Positions 19,132-27,947 are shown, counted from the first letter of the stretch. The stretch: 60,102 nt of DNA from Paludibacteraceae bacterium (GCA_017551675.1 JAFZLC010000019.1:1-60102), one strand, 5' to 3'. Made by a program: numbers and translations. Notes: generated from the letters alone by a model not told the origin.

Positions 19132-19157
19132 TAGAGACGGTGTGCACACCGTCTCTA
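19132..19157. repeat. REP-like palindrome 2 (GAGACG family)
   Basis: A perfect 26-bp palindrome, TAGAGACGGTGTG followed by its exact reverse complement, between the LRR gene start and the glnN stop. On the minus strand it could terminate glnN transcription. The outer arms TAGAGACG/CGTCTCTA are shared with the pair at 37095-37179. Confidence 0.75.
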
Positions 19158-19167
19158 CATCAAACAT

Positions 19168-21357
19168 TTATTTGGCGAATAACAATTCTCGATATTTAGG
19201 CAATGGCCATATATCATCGTCTATCACCAATTCCAATGCATCAATATGTGTTCTGATTTCCTCCATCGTCGGACGAACCACCTTGTCGTAGACAATCGCC
19301 TTCTCTTCTTCTGTATTGGATGTGTTGGCTGTTCTACGCTCTTCCGTCATTCTCTTCAACAGCTTCTTAATGGCAGTCACATGCAATGAAATCTCTCGTA
19401 TCAAATCCTTACGATCCTCCGACAATTCATCATACTCTGCCTCTGAAAAGAGCTGCTTCAAACCACACAAATTCTCAATCAAACGATTTTGATAGGCTAC
19501 TGCCGTTGGAACAATGTGATTCAATGCGATATCACCCAATGTACGTGATTCAATCTGAACCTTTTTAGAGAACTTTTCATACTCCACCTCTACACGTCCG
19601 TGCAACTCAATCTCGTTGAATATTTTCTCTCCAATTAGCACTTCTTTGGATGATTTATCCAAATACTTCCCAATAGCTTCTGGAGCACTGGTAATATTGG
19701 TCAAGCCTCTCTTGGCAGCCTCTTTCTTCCACTCATCTGAATAGCCATCACCTTCAAAACGTACTGCCTTGGATTCTACAATCAGTTTCTTTAAAACTTG
19801 GAAGATGGCCTCATCTTTACCTTTTCCTTTTGCTATCAATCCATCCACCTCTTTTCTGAACTCATTCAACTGATGTGCCACTGCAGCGTCTAAGGCAATA
19901 ATGGATGCGGCACAATTGGCAGAAGAACCTACTGCACGGAACTCAAAACGATTTCCCGTGAAGGCAAACGGAGAGGTACGGTTTCGGTCTGTATTATCCA
20001 ACATAATATCTGGAATACGTGCAATACCCAACTTCAAAGCTGTCTTCTCCTCTGGAGTCATCTTACTATCTCCTACCTGATTGGCTAGATTATCCAACAT
20101 GGAAGATAGATTCTGTCCCAAAAAGACAGAAAGAATAGCTGGAGGTGCTTCGTTAGCCCCCAAACGATAGGTGTTACCTGCACTCATGATAGAGGCACGC
20201 AACAGATCCTGATGCTTATAAACAGCAGTCATGACATTCACTAAGAACGTAAGGAAAAGCATGTTTCCCTTCGGATTTTTAGCTGGCGACAATAAATTGA
20301 TACCAGTATCCGTCGTCAATGACCAGTTATTATGTTTACCTGAACCATTCACACTTGCGAATGGTTTTTCGTGCAATAAGACTTGAAAATGATGTTTGCG
20401 AGCAATACGCTTCATCAAATCCATCATCAACTGATTGTGGTCGTTCGCCAAATTCGCCTCTTCATAAATAGGAGCAAATTCAAATTGATTAGGTGCCACC
20501 TCATTATGACGGGTTTTCAAAGGAATACCCAGTTTGTGTGCTTCGAACTCCACATCACGCATATAGGCAGTTACACGTTCTGGAATAGATCCGAAGTAGT
20601 GGTCATCCAACTGCTGATCTTTTGCCGAAGCATGTCCCATCAACGTGCGACCTGTCATACAGAGGTCGGGGCGCGCATTGTAAAGAGCCGAATCAACCAA
20701 AAAATATTCTTGTTCCCAACCCAAGTTGGTATTTACTTTCGTAACATTCTTATCGAAATACTGGCAAACTGCAACAGCAGCCTTGTCAACAGCAGAAGTG
20801 GCCTTCAACAGTGGGGTTTTATAATCCAACGCCTCTCCTGTATACGAGATGAAAATAGTTGGGATACACAAAGTAGAGCCGACCACGAAAGCTGGCGAAG
20901 AGAGATCCCAAGCTGTATATCCACGAGCTTCGAAGGTGTTACGAATACCACCATTGGGGAATGATGAAGCATCTGGTTCCTGTTGAACAAGCAATTTACC
21001 TGAAAAGCGTTCGATTACATCTCCATTCTCATCAAAATCAATAAAACCATCATGTTTCTCGGCTGTGCCATCCGTCAAAGGTTGAAACCAGTGTGTATAG
21101 TGAGTAGCACCTCTTTCGCGTGCCCATTTGCGCATTCCTGTAGCAATCTGATCGGCTATGTTTCGATCGAACAACACTCCTTGTTCCACAGCAGCAATAA
21201 AAGCATTGAAAGCATCTTTGGAAAGATACTCACGCATTTTATCTTTCGTAAATACATTGATTGCAAAATAATCGGACAATCGGTCAGAGGGTGTTTCAAT
21301 CTCTCTTGGTCGTCTGCGAGATAACTCACGCAACGCATTAAATCTCATTATTGACAT
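19168..21357 (-). CDS. glnN: Glutamine synthetase, type III
   Basis: GSIII, 729 residues, makes glutamine from glutamate, ammonia and ATP and is the main ammonia-assimilating enzyme of many Bacteroidales. The N-terminal GSIII-specific region (RPREIETPSDRLSDYFAINVFT) is followed by the catalytic core, with LGWEQEYFLVD (Glu metal ligands), TRHNEVAPNQFEFAPI, and NGSGKHNNWSL for ATP/ammonia binding. Length and motifs exclude types I and II. The upstream region carries a -7 box and unusual CCCCTATTTTTT repeats, consistent with regulated expression. Confidence 0.96.
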   Translation of the reverse strand: MSIMRFNALRELSRRRPREIETPSDRLSDYFAINVFTKDKMREYLSKDAFNAFIAAVEQGVLFDRNIADQIATGMRKWARERGATHYTHWFQPLTDGTAEKHDGFIDFDENGDVIERFSGKLLVQQEPDASSFPNGGIRNTFEARGYTAWDLSSPAFVVGSTLCIPTIFISYTGEALDYKTPLLKATSAVDKAAVAVCQYFDKNVTKVNTNLGWEQEYFLVDSALYNARPDLCMTGRTLMGHASAKDQQLDDHYFGSIPERVTAYMRDVEFEAHKLGIPLKTRHNEVAPNQFEFAPIYEEANLANDHNQLMMDLMKRIARKHHFQVLLHEKPFASVNGSGKHNNWSLTTDTGINLLSPAKNPKGNMLFLTFLVNVMTAVYKHQDLLRASIMSAGNTYRLGANEAPPAILSVFLGQNLSSMLDNLANQVGDSKMTPEEKTALKLGIARIPDIMLDNTDRNRTSPFAFTGNRFEFRAVGSSANCAASIIALDAAVAHQLNEFRKEVDGLIAKGKGKDEAIFQVLKKLIVESKAVRFEGDGYSDEWKKEAAKRGLTNITSAPEAIGKYLDKSSKEVLIGEKIFNEIELHGRVEVEYEKFSKKVQIESRTLGDIALNHIVPTAVAYQNRLIENLCGLKQLFSEAEYDELSEDRKDLIREISLHVTAIKKLLKRMTEERRTANTSNTEEEKAIVYDKVVRPTMEEIRTHIDALELVIDDDIWPLPKYRELLFAK

Positions 21358-21390
21358 ACTAACCTTATTTTTACAGTTTTTTTTCTACAT

Positions 21391-21460
21391 ACCCCCTATT
21401 TTTTAGGGTTCACCTTGCAAAAATAGGTATTTTTCACGAACTAACCCCTATTTTTTGTGG
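21391..21460 (-). promoter_or_regulatory. glnN upstream region with -7 box and duplicated CCCCTATTTTTT motif
   Basis: On the minus strand TATTTTTG (21418-21425) fits the -7 consensus. The 12-bp string CCCCTATTTTTT occurs identically on the plus strand at 21393-21404 and 21445-21456, 52 bp apart and bracketing the box. The first copy also forms the inverted repeat CCCTA-N5-TAGGG. A further inverted repeat AAAAATA-GG-TATTTTT spans 21419-21434. Binding sites for a nitrogen-responsive regulator are a reasonable guess, not a demonstrated fact. Confidence 0.5.
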
Positions 21461-21524
21461 GTATATTTCAAAAAAAAATGCAAATTTTATTTTTTTCTAT
21501 GGGGATGAACAGAAAACAATTATT

Positions 21525-23033
21525 TTAATCTTTTATTATACCATTTCCCTTTTCATCTATGAAAAAATAACGATTCCCTAATTTTATTCGAAGCAGTCCT
21601 TCAGAAAAGTAACCGACCTCATCCACATTAAATGGCAAGAGTTCTGCACCATCCCAACGTACAACATTCAGTTTCTGATAAGATTTCTTCAAATAAAAAT
21701 GACAATTCCGATAGTTATCCTTATCACTCAATTCTTTCTTATAATTACAAAGCAATTCGACATTAGGCAAATTAGTCATTTTAACAATACCAGCCTTTAA
21801 ATAATCGGCATACTGAGATGGTATAGTATCTCCAGTATCAGTAAGAAGCAAACCTTCTCCATATGTATCAGGGAAGCCTATCTCAACCATATTTTGAAAG
21901 CGATGAAATGGTTTAAACCGATTCGGATAAACAAGATCTCCGCCTTCGTCTTCCAATTGCCAATATCCATCATCGTCAGGACGCAGATAGTTCTTCCCTA
22001 ATTGGAATCGTGAGACTTCCTTCCCGTTCATATCTAGCCATTTTGTTTCACTATTTATCTCAGGAATCTTACTTTCATCACAACCAAGCATATCACTCCA
22101 CCACTTTCTATCCCCAGCACCATCAGCAGCTTTAAAACAAAACATTCCCATGCTTGCATAGAGTTCATTGGTAGTTGGAATATGTTTATACAACAAAGAT
22201 CCATCTTTGTAAATATTACAACAAACTTCCATTTTTTCCATAAATGTTTGTTCAACAACATAGATATTCTCTATCAACAACCCATAGCACAAACATATTT
22301 TATTATCATACTGAAACGGCACAACAACATTACCTTTTTCATCGACAATTCCATATTTATTTGTCTTATTATCATAAAGAGTAATTAAACCAACGCCATC
22401 AAAACTACAATTCAAAGATGGAGAAACTGTATAGCCATATTTTGTTTCCAATGTTTCCTTTCCTACGAGGTTTCCATCACACAGTTTTTCCAATGAAAAG
22501 TAAATTTGTTCACAATCTTCAGGATTATTGTAATTCCAATTTGTTACTATTACAGGATATTCATTTTCGTACGATTCCATCTTTATGACAGTATCTTTTT
22601 TCACAAAATAAGTGCTATGTCCAGAATCATTGTCAACATACATAACGTCAAAATCTCTAGTTTTATTTATAGTAATACGTTTACCTGAATATAACTCGTT
22701 ACCATTTTTATCTATTATGTACGCATTAGAATTTTCTGTGGGAGGTATATAGCATCGTCCATTGTTAAACAGAACATTCTCATCCAGTCTAAACGCTCTT
22801 TGATTGGTCGCATCCCATTTCATTGGAATCACCAAATCTCCAGACTTGTCGATAAATCCTATTTTCCCATCTTTTACAACAGCAGCAAGACCCTCATGGA
22901 AAATTCCTACATACTCATACTCCTTGATTTTTTCGTTTAATTTTTTTATACCACTTACAGAAAGTCCATCAGAAGCAATCAAAAGAATACTATGAGTAAT
23001 AAATAATAATGCAAAAAGAGTTTTTTTATTCAT
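21525..23033 (-). CDS. WG-repeat-containing secreted protein
   Basis: A 502-residue exported protein starting MNKKTLFALLFITHSILLIA (signal peptide). It contains WG-type repeats of about 30 residues: GLAAVVKDGKIGFIDKSGDLVIP near the start, GLITLYDNKTNKYGIVDEKGNVVVPFQYD in the middle and GLLRIKLGNRYFFIDEKGNGII at the end, with degenerate copies between. WG repeats form beta-propeller-like modules of unknown function. I chose ATG 23033; the longer reading adds a non-signal prefix. The gene ends 167 bp upstream of glnN on the same strand, with the glnN promoter between. Confidence 0.75.
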   Translation of the reverse strand: MNKKTLFALLFITHSILLIASDGLSVSGIKKLNEKIKEYEYVGIFHEGLAAVVKDGKIGFIDKSGDLVIPMKWDATNQRAFRLDENVLFNNGRCYIPPTENSNAYIIDKNGNELYSGKRITINKTRDFDVMYVDNDSGHSTYFVKKDTVIKMESYENEYPVIVTNWNYNNPEDCEQIYFSLEKLCDGNLVGKETLETKYGYTVSPSLNCSFDGVGLITLYDNKTNKYGIVDEKGNVVVPFQYDNKICLCYGLLIENIYVVEQTFMEKMEVCCNIYKDGSLLYKHIPTTNELYASMGMFCFKAADGAGDRKWWSDMLGCDESKIPEINSETKWLDMNGKEVSRFQLGKNYLRPDDDGYWQLEDEGGDLVYPNRFKPFHRFQNMVEIGFPDTYGEGLLLTDTGDTIPSQYADYLKAGIVKMTNLPNVELLCNYKKELSDKDNYRNCHFYLKKSYQKLNVVRWDGAELLPFNVDEVGYFSEGLLRIKLGNRYFFIDEKGNGIIKD

Positions 23034-23088
23034 TCGTGAATTCAATTTTAAATCAATGAGAATAAGAATCTCCAATCAGAGCTGTCTT

Positions 23089-23985
23089 CTACAATGCATC
23101 CGTAGAAGGTTCTGCATGTATGCTTATCTGTGTTAGCTGTCCATAGTTCTTCCGTAAGGCTTCTTCCACCTGAATGGTAATATCATGTGCGCAGACCAAT
23201 GTGATTTGAGGATCCATCACAACATGCACATCAATGATCACATGTGGACCATTCCGACGCGTCTTTAACTCATGAACATCTTCCACTCCTTCTACCGACT
23301 CTATAATCTGCGTGATCTTCTTCTCTTCCTCTTCTGGCAACGAAGCCTCCAATAATTCCGAAAGTGCAGGTAATGCCATTTTCACTGCCACCACAATAAT
23401 GAAGATACTTATCGCACAACCTACAAGTGGGTCCAACAACGTCCACTTCTCTCCCAATAAGATTGCACCACCGATACCGATTGCAGAAGCAATAGACGAA
23501 AAAGCATCCGTACGATGATGCCATGCATTGGCCATCACCACCGGACTTCCCTCCTTACGTCCTGTACGCCACGTGATTTGATACAGAAACTCTTTAAAAA
23601 CAATAGATATGATTGCTACTGCAAATGCGATCCAACTTGGATGTGGAGTTTCTGCTCCTCCCAAAATCTGGCATACCGATGTGATACCAGACGTCATAAG
23701 TTTCACTGCCACAATAAGCAATATCACACTTACAATCAACGTGGCTAACGTCTCAAACTTTCCATGTCCATACCTATGACTTCGATCATTCTTCTTCGAC
23801 GAGATACGAACAAAACATAGTACAATGCCATCACTGATCAAATCGGACAATGAGTGTATTCCATCTGCCACCATGGCAGCACTCTGTCCGACTACGCCTG
23901 ACACCAATTTAATGACGGTTAAAAACAAATTGACAATCGTTCCTAACAATGTCACTTTAACAATAGATTTTTCCCTATTCTCCAT
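23089..23985 (-). CDS. Cation diffusion facilitator family transporter
   Basis: A 298-residue inner-membrane CDF antiporter exporting divalent cations (Zn, Mn, Fe or Co). Six membrane segments can be read. Metal-site motifs are MVADGIHSLSDLISD (H-x3-D in helix 2) and NAWHHRTDAFSSIAS (HxxxD in helix 5), the zinc-type pattern. The cytoplasmic C-terminal domain (ESVEGVEDVHELKTRRNGPHVIIDVHVVMDP) is the ferredoxin-like CDF dimer domain. It is the last gene of a minus-strand run from 25697 and starts 4 bp after the methyltransferase. Confidence 0.92.
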   Translation of the reverse strand: MENREKSIVKVTLLGTIVNLFLTVIKLVSGVVGQSAAMVADGIHSLSDLISDGIVLCFVRISSKKNDRSHRYGHGKFETLATLIVSVILLIVAVKLMTSGITSVCQILGGAETPHPSWIAFAVAIISIVFKEFLYQITWRTGRKEGSPVVMANAWHHRTDAFSSIASAIGIGGAILLGEKWTLLDPLVGCAISIFIIVVAVKMALPALSELLEASLPEEEEKKITQIIESVEGVEDVHELKTRRNGPHVIIDVHVVMDPQITLVCAHDITIQVEEALRKNYGQLTQISIHAEPSTDAL

Positions 23986-23989
23986 AGTC

Positions 23990-24523
23990 TCACAAACTCC
24001 TCAATTGTTCAAAAAAGCTCCAAACAACGATGCCGGCAGTGACCGACACATTCAGAGAATGTTTTGTGCCATATTGTGGTATTTCAATACATGCGTCAGA
24101 CATATCCACCACCTCTTGTTGAACACCTTTCACTTCATTACCCAACACAACCGCATATTTCTTATTCGGATCCAACTGAAGGTCTGGCAACATAATACTA
24201 CCCTCCACCTGTTCAATGGTGAATACATAATATCCTTGTGATTGCAGTTCACGCACAGCCTCTTGAGCCGTTGCATACGCTTGCCAATCCATAGAAAACT
24301 CAGCGCCCAATGCGGTCTTATGTATTTCAGGATTAGGAGGCGTGGAGGTGATACCACACAGACAAATCTTTTCAACTAAAAATGCATCGCTCGTACGAAA
24401 TACGGAGCCCACATTATACAAACTTCTTACATTATCCAAAACCACCACCAAAGGTAGTTTCTTTGCTTTTTTAAAATCTTCCGTAGAGATACGATTCAGC
24501 TCTGTAACTTCCAGTTTTCTCAT
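23990..24523 (-). CDS. SpoU/TrmH-family RNA 2'-O-methyltransferase
   Basis: A 177-residue SPOUT enzyme, the size of the minimal TrmL-like or TrmH domain. Motif 1 is VVVLDNVRSLYNVGSVFRTSDAF, motif 2 is VVLGNEVKGVQQEVVD, and motif 3 is EIPQYGTKHSLNVSVTAGIVVW, which form the deep trefoil knot that binds S-adenosylmethionine. The target (tRNA or rRNA ribose) cannot be told from sequence. The start overlaps the sirtuin stop by 4 bp, indicating translational coupling. Confidence 0.92.
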   Translation of the reverse strand: MRKLEVTELNRISTEDFKKAKKLPLVVVLDNVRSLYNVGSVFRTSDAFLVEKICLCGITSTPPNPEIHKTALGAEFSMDWQAYATAQEAVRELQSQGYYVFTIEQVEGSIMLPDLQLDPNKKYAVVLGNEVKGVQQEVVDMSDACIEIPQYGTKHSLNVSVTAGIVVWSFFEQLRSL

Positions 24524-25209
24524 GCTTTCACCATCTTGATAAAGTCTTTCATTCCTTCTGAAGCACCTTTTTGAATCATGGTAATCTTTCTCGTTGACGG
24601 AACTGGAACAGGTTTCGGATCGATAATGTATATAGGTGTTTCGTAAGGCACATAATTAATCAGACCAGCAGCAGGATATACATTCAAAGAGGTTCCCACG
24701 ATAAGGAATATATCCGCCTGTTGTGCCAATTCGACAGCTGGTTCAAAATTAGGAACCGCCTCTCCAAACCATACGATATCTGGACGCAACTGAGCTCCAT
24801 CTGTAGCTTTATCTCCCAAATGAATCTCACAATTATCATCCGTTAATGTCGTCACCAAATTAGGATTACGAACAGAGCGAACCTTCATCAGTTCTCCATG
24901 AAGATGCAAGACACTCTTGCTACCAGCCCGCTCATGCAAATCATCTATATTTTGTGTGACAATGCGCACATCAAAATCTGCCTCCAACTCTTTCAACCCT
25001 ACATGTCCGTAATTAGGCTGATGCAATTGGTGCTCTTTACGCATGTCATTGTAAAAATTCAAAACTAATTCAGGATTTCGTTCGAAGCCTTCTGGTGTGG
25101 CAACATCTTCTACTCTATATTCATTCCACAATCCATCAGAATCACGAAAAGTACGTATACCACTCTCCGCACTAATGCCTGCCCCTGTAAGAACGACTAA
25201 CTTTTTCAT
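24520..25209 (-). CDS. cobB: NAD-dependent protein deacylase (Sir2 family)
   Basis: A 229-residue sirtuin. NAD-binding motifs are LTGAGISAESGIRTFRDSDGLW, the catalytic TQNIDDLHERAG with the HLHGE histidine, and IVGTSLNVYPAAGL. The zinc ribbon seen in most sirtuins is absent: only one Cys occurs in the region between LMKVRS and LRPDIVWFGEAVP. The class III signature Tyr-x-x-Arg that selects acidic acyl groups reads YNDM-R here, so the Arg is displaced by one position. Deacylation is expected; acyl preference is uncertain. It sits between a small membrane protein and a methyltransferase. Confidence 0.9.
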   Translation of the reverse strand: MKKLVVLTGAGISAESGIRTFRDSDGLWNEYRVEDVATPEGFERNPELVLNFYNDMRKEHQLHQPNYGHVGLKELEADFDVRIVTQNIDDLHERAGSKSVLHLHGELMKVRSVRNPNLVTTLTDDNCEIHLGDKATDGAQLRPDIVWFGEAVPNFEPAVELAQQADIFLIVGTSLNVYPAAGLINYVPYETPIYIIDPKPVPVPSTRKITMIQKGASEGMKDFIKMVKA

Positions 25210-25229
25210 ATTCTTCTTTGACTACAATA

Positions 25230-25697
25230 TCAATATTTACGATTAAATATCTCTGCATATATAAATGCACGACGAATCTCATCCGAATCATCTAGATTCA
25301 ATTCTATCGGAGCTATTTTCTCTTCTTCAATTGGAGCCATCACACGACTACTTTTATGTACATCAACAATAGCAGATGCGCCCTCCTCGGTAGCCAAGAA
25401 AGCAGTTGATGGTTGCTGTTTTTTCTTCTTGGAGGTTTTATTCTCTTTTACAACTGGTTGTGAATTTTGACTTTCAATGATATCTTCCAACTTCTTTCGA
25501 AGAGTATCCAATGGATTATGTTCAATCACAACTGTCTCGTCATCAGACTGAGAAATAACATCTCTGGTTCTGCCCGACATCCGACGTTCCTGTTGTTCCA
25601 ATTCCTTTTCTTCATTAAACTTTTTGATGTTTTTTATAATGTTAACACCTATAATAATGACAAAGGCGATTATATATATCAAATTTCCTGAATCCAT
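25230..25697 (-). CDS. Hypothetical single-pass membrane protein
   Basis: A 155-residue protein with an N-terminal membrane helix (NLIYIIAFVIIIGVNIIKNI, residues about 5-24), then a charged cytoplasmic-type region rich in Glu, Lys and Gln. A polylysine stretch (NKTSKKKKQQ) lies near residue 90. The conserved-looking C-terminal LNLDDSDEIRRAFIYAEIFNRKY resembles the tail of small Bacteroidales membrane proteins of unknown function. It is the first gene of the run with the sirtuin, methyltransferase and CDF genes, and a promoter lies just upstream. Confidence 0.7.
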   Translation of the reverse strand: MDSGNLIYIIAFVIIIGVNIIKNIKKFNEEKELEQQERRMSGRTRDVISQSDDETVVIEHNPLDTLRKKLEDIIESQNSQPVVKENKTSKKKKQQPSTAFLATEEGASAIVDVHKSSRVMAPIEEEKIAPIELNLDDSDEIRRAFIYAEIFNRKY

Positions 25698-25720
25698 AAT
25701 AACATATATTGGTTATAATG

Positions 25721-25754
25721 CAAATATAACTAATTTCAAACTTCAAATCACAAA
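25721..25754 (-). promoter_or_regulatory. Promoter of the membrane protein/sirtuin/methyltransferase/CDF run
   Basis: On the minus strand TATATTTG (25721-25728) is a -7 match. TTTG occurs at 25744-25747 (15-base spacer) and at 25751-25754 (22-base spacer). The ATG at 25697 is 23 nt after the -7 box. Confidence 0.5.
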
Positions 25755-25805
25755 AAAATAAAAAAAATTATTTAGATAGGTATTTCAAATTCACGTCATC
25801 TGTTT

Positions 25806-25837
25806 TTTGGATTTATTTCGAGTAAAATCTATTTTTG
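25806..25837 (+). promoter_or_regulatory. Promoter of vsr with near-leaderless spacing
   Basis: TTTG (25806-25809), 20-base spacer, TATTTTTG (25830-25837): a full consensus match. The first ATG of vsr is only 9 nt after the -7 box, so the mRNA would have a leader of about three bases or none. A TTG at 25835 that would lengthen the protein overlaps the box and is ruled out by this reading. Confidence 0.65.
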
Positions 25838-25846
25838 CACCCTGTT

Positions 25847-26365
25847 ATGGATACGATATCACCAGAGAAAAGAAGTTGGACAATGAGTAGGATTCGTAGT
25901 AAAAACACGAAACCTGAATTGTTGGTTCGTCGATACTTGTATGCGAATGGATTTCGATACAGGGTAAACGTTGCCTCATTACCAGGCAAACCTGATATTG
26001 TATTGAAAAAATACCATACGGTCATATTCATACATGGGTGTTTTTGGCATGGCCATAGCTGTCTGCAAGGTAAAACGCCACAAACCAACCCTCTCTTCTG
26101 GCAAAATAAATTTAAGCGGAACAAAGAACGTGATATAGAGGTACGAAACGAATTAAAAGCATTAGGATGGAACACACTGGTCATTTGGGAATGCCAACTT
26201 AAGCCCAAGACACGACAAAAAACATTGGAAGAGATTACCTACTGGCTAAACGAGGCCTACCTCGACAGATTTAGACTAAAGAAAAACCAATATTCATTTG
26301 CAGAAGAAGAACCTCTCTCAATAGCAGCAGAAGGTGACACAAGTTACTCGTCAGACAACCAATAA
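25847..26365 (+). CDS. vsr: Very short patch repair endonuclease Vsr
   Basis: A 172-residue Vsr-type endonuclease, which nicks 5' of T:G mismatches arising from deamination of 5-methylcytosine. Visible motifs are MSRIRSKNTKPELLVRRYL at the N-terminus, SLPGKPDIVLKKYHTVIFIHGCFWHGHSC with the catalytic Asp and the zinc/active-site His-Cys cluster, and VIWECQLKPK. The usual partner, a C5-cytosine methyltransferase, is not adjacent, nor is any restriction gene. The last 30 residues (after YWLNEAYL) are an acidic/Ser-rich tail beyond the usual end. The gene is flanked by divergent and convergent genes, so it is a single-gene unit. Confidence 0.93.
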   Translation: MDTISPEKRSWTMSRIRSKNTKPELLVRRYLYANGFRYRVNVASLPGKPDIVLKKYHTVIFIHGCFWHGHSCLQGKTPQTNPLFWQNKFKRNKERDIEVRNELKALGWNTLVIWECQLKPKTRQKTLEEITYWLNEAYLDRFRLKKNQYSFAEEEPLSIAAEGDTSYSSDNQ

Positions 26366-26440
26366 TCATACGCTTCTCACCTATTAAGATTTAAGAGAGA
26401 CCATTGTTTTGTTCAGCCGCATTATTGCCTGACAATCTGG

Positions 26441-26480
26441 ATAAAAAGAAACCAGACTCTACGCAATTGCATGAGTCTGG
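26441..26480 (-). terminator. Rho-independent terminator of serS
   Basis: On the minus strand CCAGACTC (26473-26480) pairs with GAGTCTGG (26452-26459), followed by TTTCTTTTT. The loop contains the palindrome GCAATTGC, so a second small stem may form. It lies 31 bp past the serS stop. Confidence 0.8.
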
Positions 26481-26510
26481 CTATAATTAATGATGTTTTA
26501 CTTAATCGTA

Positions 26511-27782
26511 TTAACGAATCATGTCACATCCCATATAAGGAACCAACACTTTTGGAATCTTAATTCCATCTGGTGTTTGATTATTTTCCAATAGAGAAGC
26601 AACGATTCTAGGCAAAGCCAATGCACTACCATTCAAGGTGTGACACAACTGAGCCTTCTTATCTGCGCCTTTGAATCTACATTTCAAACGATTAGCTTGG
26701 TAAGAATCGAAATTAGAAACTGACGAAACCTCCAACCAGCGTTTTTGTGCAGCAGAGAATACTTCAAAATCATAACAAGTTGCAGCCGTAAAGCTCATAT
26801 CACCACCACAAAGATGAAGAATACGATAAGGAAGTTCCAATTTCTTTAACAATCCCTCTACGTGATCCAACATCTCTTTGTGAGACTCTTTTGAGTGTTC
26901 TGGTGTATCGATGCGTACGATCTCAATTTTTGAGAACTCATGCAAACGGTTCAATCCACGAACATCCTTTCCATAAGAACCTGCCTCACGACGGAAGCAT
27001 TGTGTATACGCACAATTCTTAATTGGAAGATCTTTTTCATCCAAGATAACATCGCGATAAATATTAGTAACCGGAACCTCAGCGGTTGGGATCAAATACA
27101 AATCATCCACTTCGCAATGATACATCTGGCCCTCTTTATCAGGCAACTGACCTGTTCCATAACCTGAAGCTTGATTCACTACAGTTGGAGGCATGATTTC
27201 CAAATAACCAGCCGCACGAGCTTCATCAAGGAAAAAGTTGATTAAGGCACGTTGCAATCTTGCACCCCATCCTTTGTAAACAGGGAAACCAGCACCAGTA
27301 ATCTTAACACCCAACTCAAAATCGATCAAGTCATATTTTTTTGCCAATTCCCAGTGAGGCAATGCGTTTTCTGGCAAAGCAGGAACTTCATTACCCATCT
27401 TCACCACCTCATTGTCTTCTGCAGTCTTTCCATCAGGAACATCATCATAAGGCATGTTAGGAATTGTATATAATATTTTGTTGATTTCCTCTTGTGAAGA
27501 ATCCATTGAAGTTTGCAAGTCAGTAGTCTTCTCCTTCAGCGAAGCGACTTTTTCTTTCACACTCTGAGCTTCATCTTTCTTACCCTCTTTCATCAACTGT
27601 CCGACACTTTTCGACAAGGTGTTGATTTCAGCCAATACAGCGTCCAAAGAAGATTGCGATGCTCTGCGGACTTTATCTAATTCTAACACTTTTGAAATAG
27701 GCTCTTTCGCATCAAAATGCTTTCTTGCCAGTTTGCGGATTACTTCTTCCGGATTTTCGGTGATAACCTTTAACGTCAACAT
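26511..27782 (-). CDS. serS: Seryl-tRNA synthetase
   Basis: SerRS, 423 residues, a class II synthetase charging tRNA-Ser (and tRNA-Sec where present). The N-terminal long coiled-coil arm that grips the tRNA variable arm spans about residues 30-105. Catalytic motif 2 is FRREAGSYGKDVRGLNRLHEF and motif 3 is LNGSALALPRIVASLLENNQ. Motif 1 lies around GAGFPVYKGWGARLQRALINF. Length is normal. It carries a full copy of the dispersed two-hairpin element in its upstream gap and a good terminator downstream. Confidence 0.97.
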   Translation of the reverse strand: MLTLKVITENPEEVIRKLARKHFDAKEPISKVLELDKVRRASQSSLDAVLAEINTLSKSVGQLMKEGKKDEAQSVKEKVASLKEKTTDLQTSMDSSQEEINKILYTIPNMPYDDVPDGKTAEDNEVVKMGNEVPALPENALPHWELAKKYDLIDFELGVKITGAGFPVYKGWGARLQRALINFFLDEARAAGYLEIMPPTVVNQASGYGTGQLPDKEGQMYHCEVDDLYLIPTAEVPVTNIYRDVILDEKDLPIKNCAYTQCFRREAGSYGKDVRGLNRLHEFSKIEIVRIDTPEHSKESHKEMLDHVEGLLKKLELPYRILHLCGGDMSFTAATCYDFEVFSAAQKRWLEVSSVSNFDSYQANRLKCRFKGADKKAQLCHTLNGSALALPRIVASLLENNQTPDGIKIPKVLVPYMGCDMIR

Positions 27783-27851
27783 ATCTTCAACAATAATTAT
27801 ACTGTTAAGGAAGAATCATAAATCTTCCATTTTTATTATTTCTTATACCAT

Positions 27852-27925
27852 AGGTGGATTCAACAAAGAACGTTCAAATCCACAATTTATATTATTTCTT
27901 AACGGCGAATGGATTGGATTCACCT
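27852..27925 (-). repeat. Dispersed two-hairpin element, full copy (C)
   Basis: On the minus strand: left hairpin GGTGAAT/ATTCGCC, conserved linker with AATATAAATTG, right hairpin GTGGATT/AATCCAC, ending CCACCT. The right stem has A-T where other copies have G-C (GTGGGTT/AACCCAC), a compensatory pair. It ends 69 nt upstream of the serS ATG in the same orientation. TCATTTTG (27938-27945), one base off the -7 consensus, lies 12 nt before it, and a full match TACCTTTG lies at 27956-27963. Confidence 0.8.
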
Positions 27926-27947
27926 GTTTTTTTTATTCAAAATGAAA

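Noticed and set aside
20383-20964. A 193-residue plus-strand open frame inside glnN.
   Set aside because: It lies fully antisense to a well-conserved enzyme and its composition has no domain or signal features.
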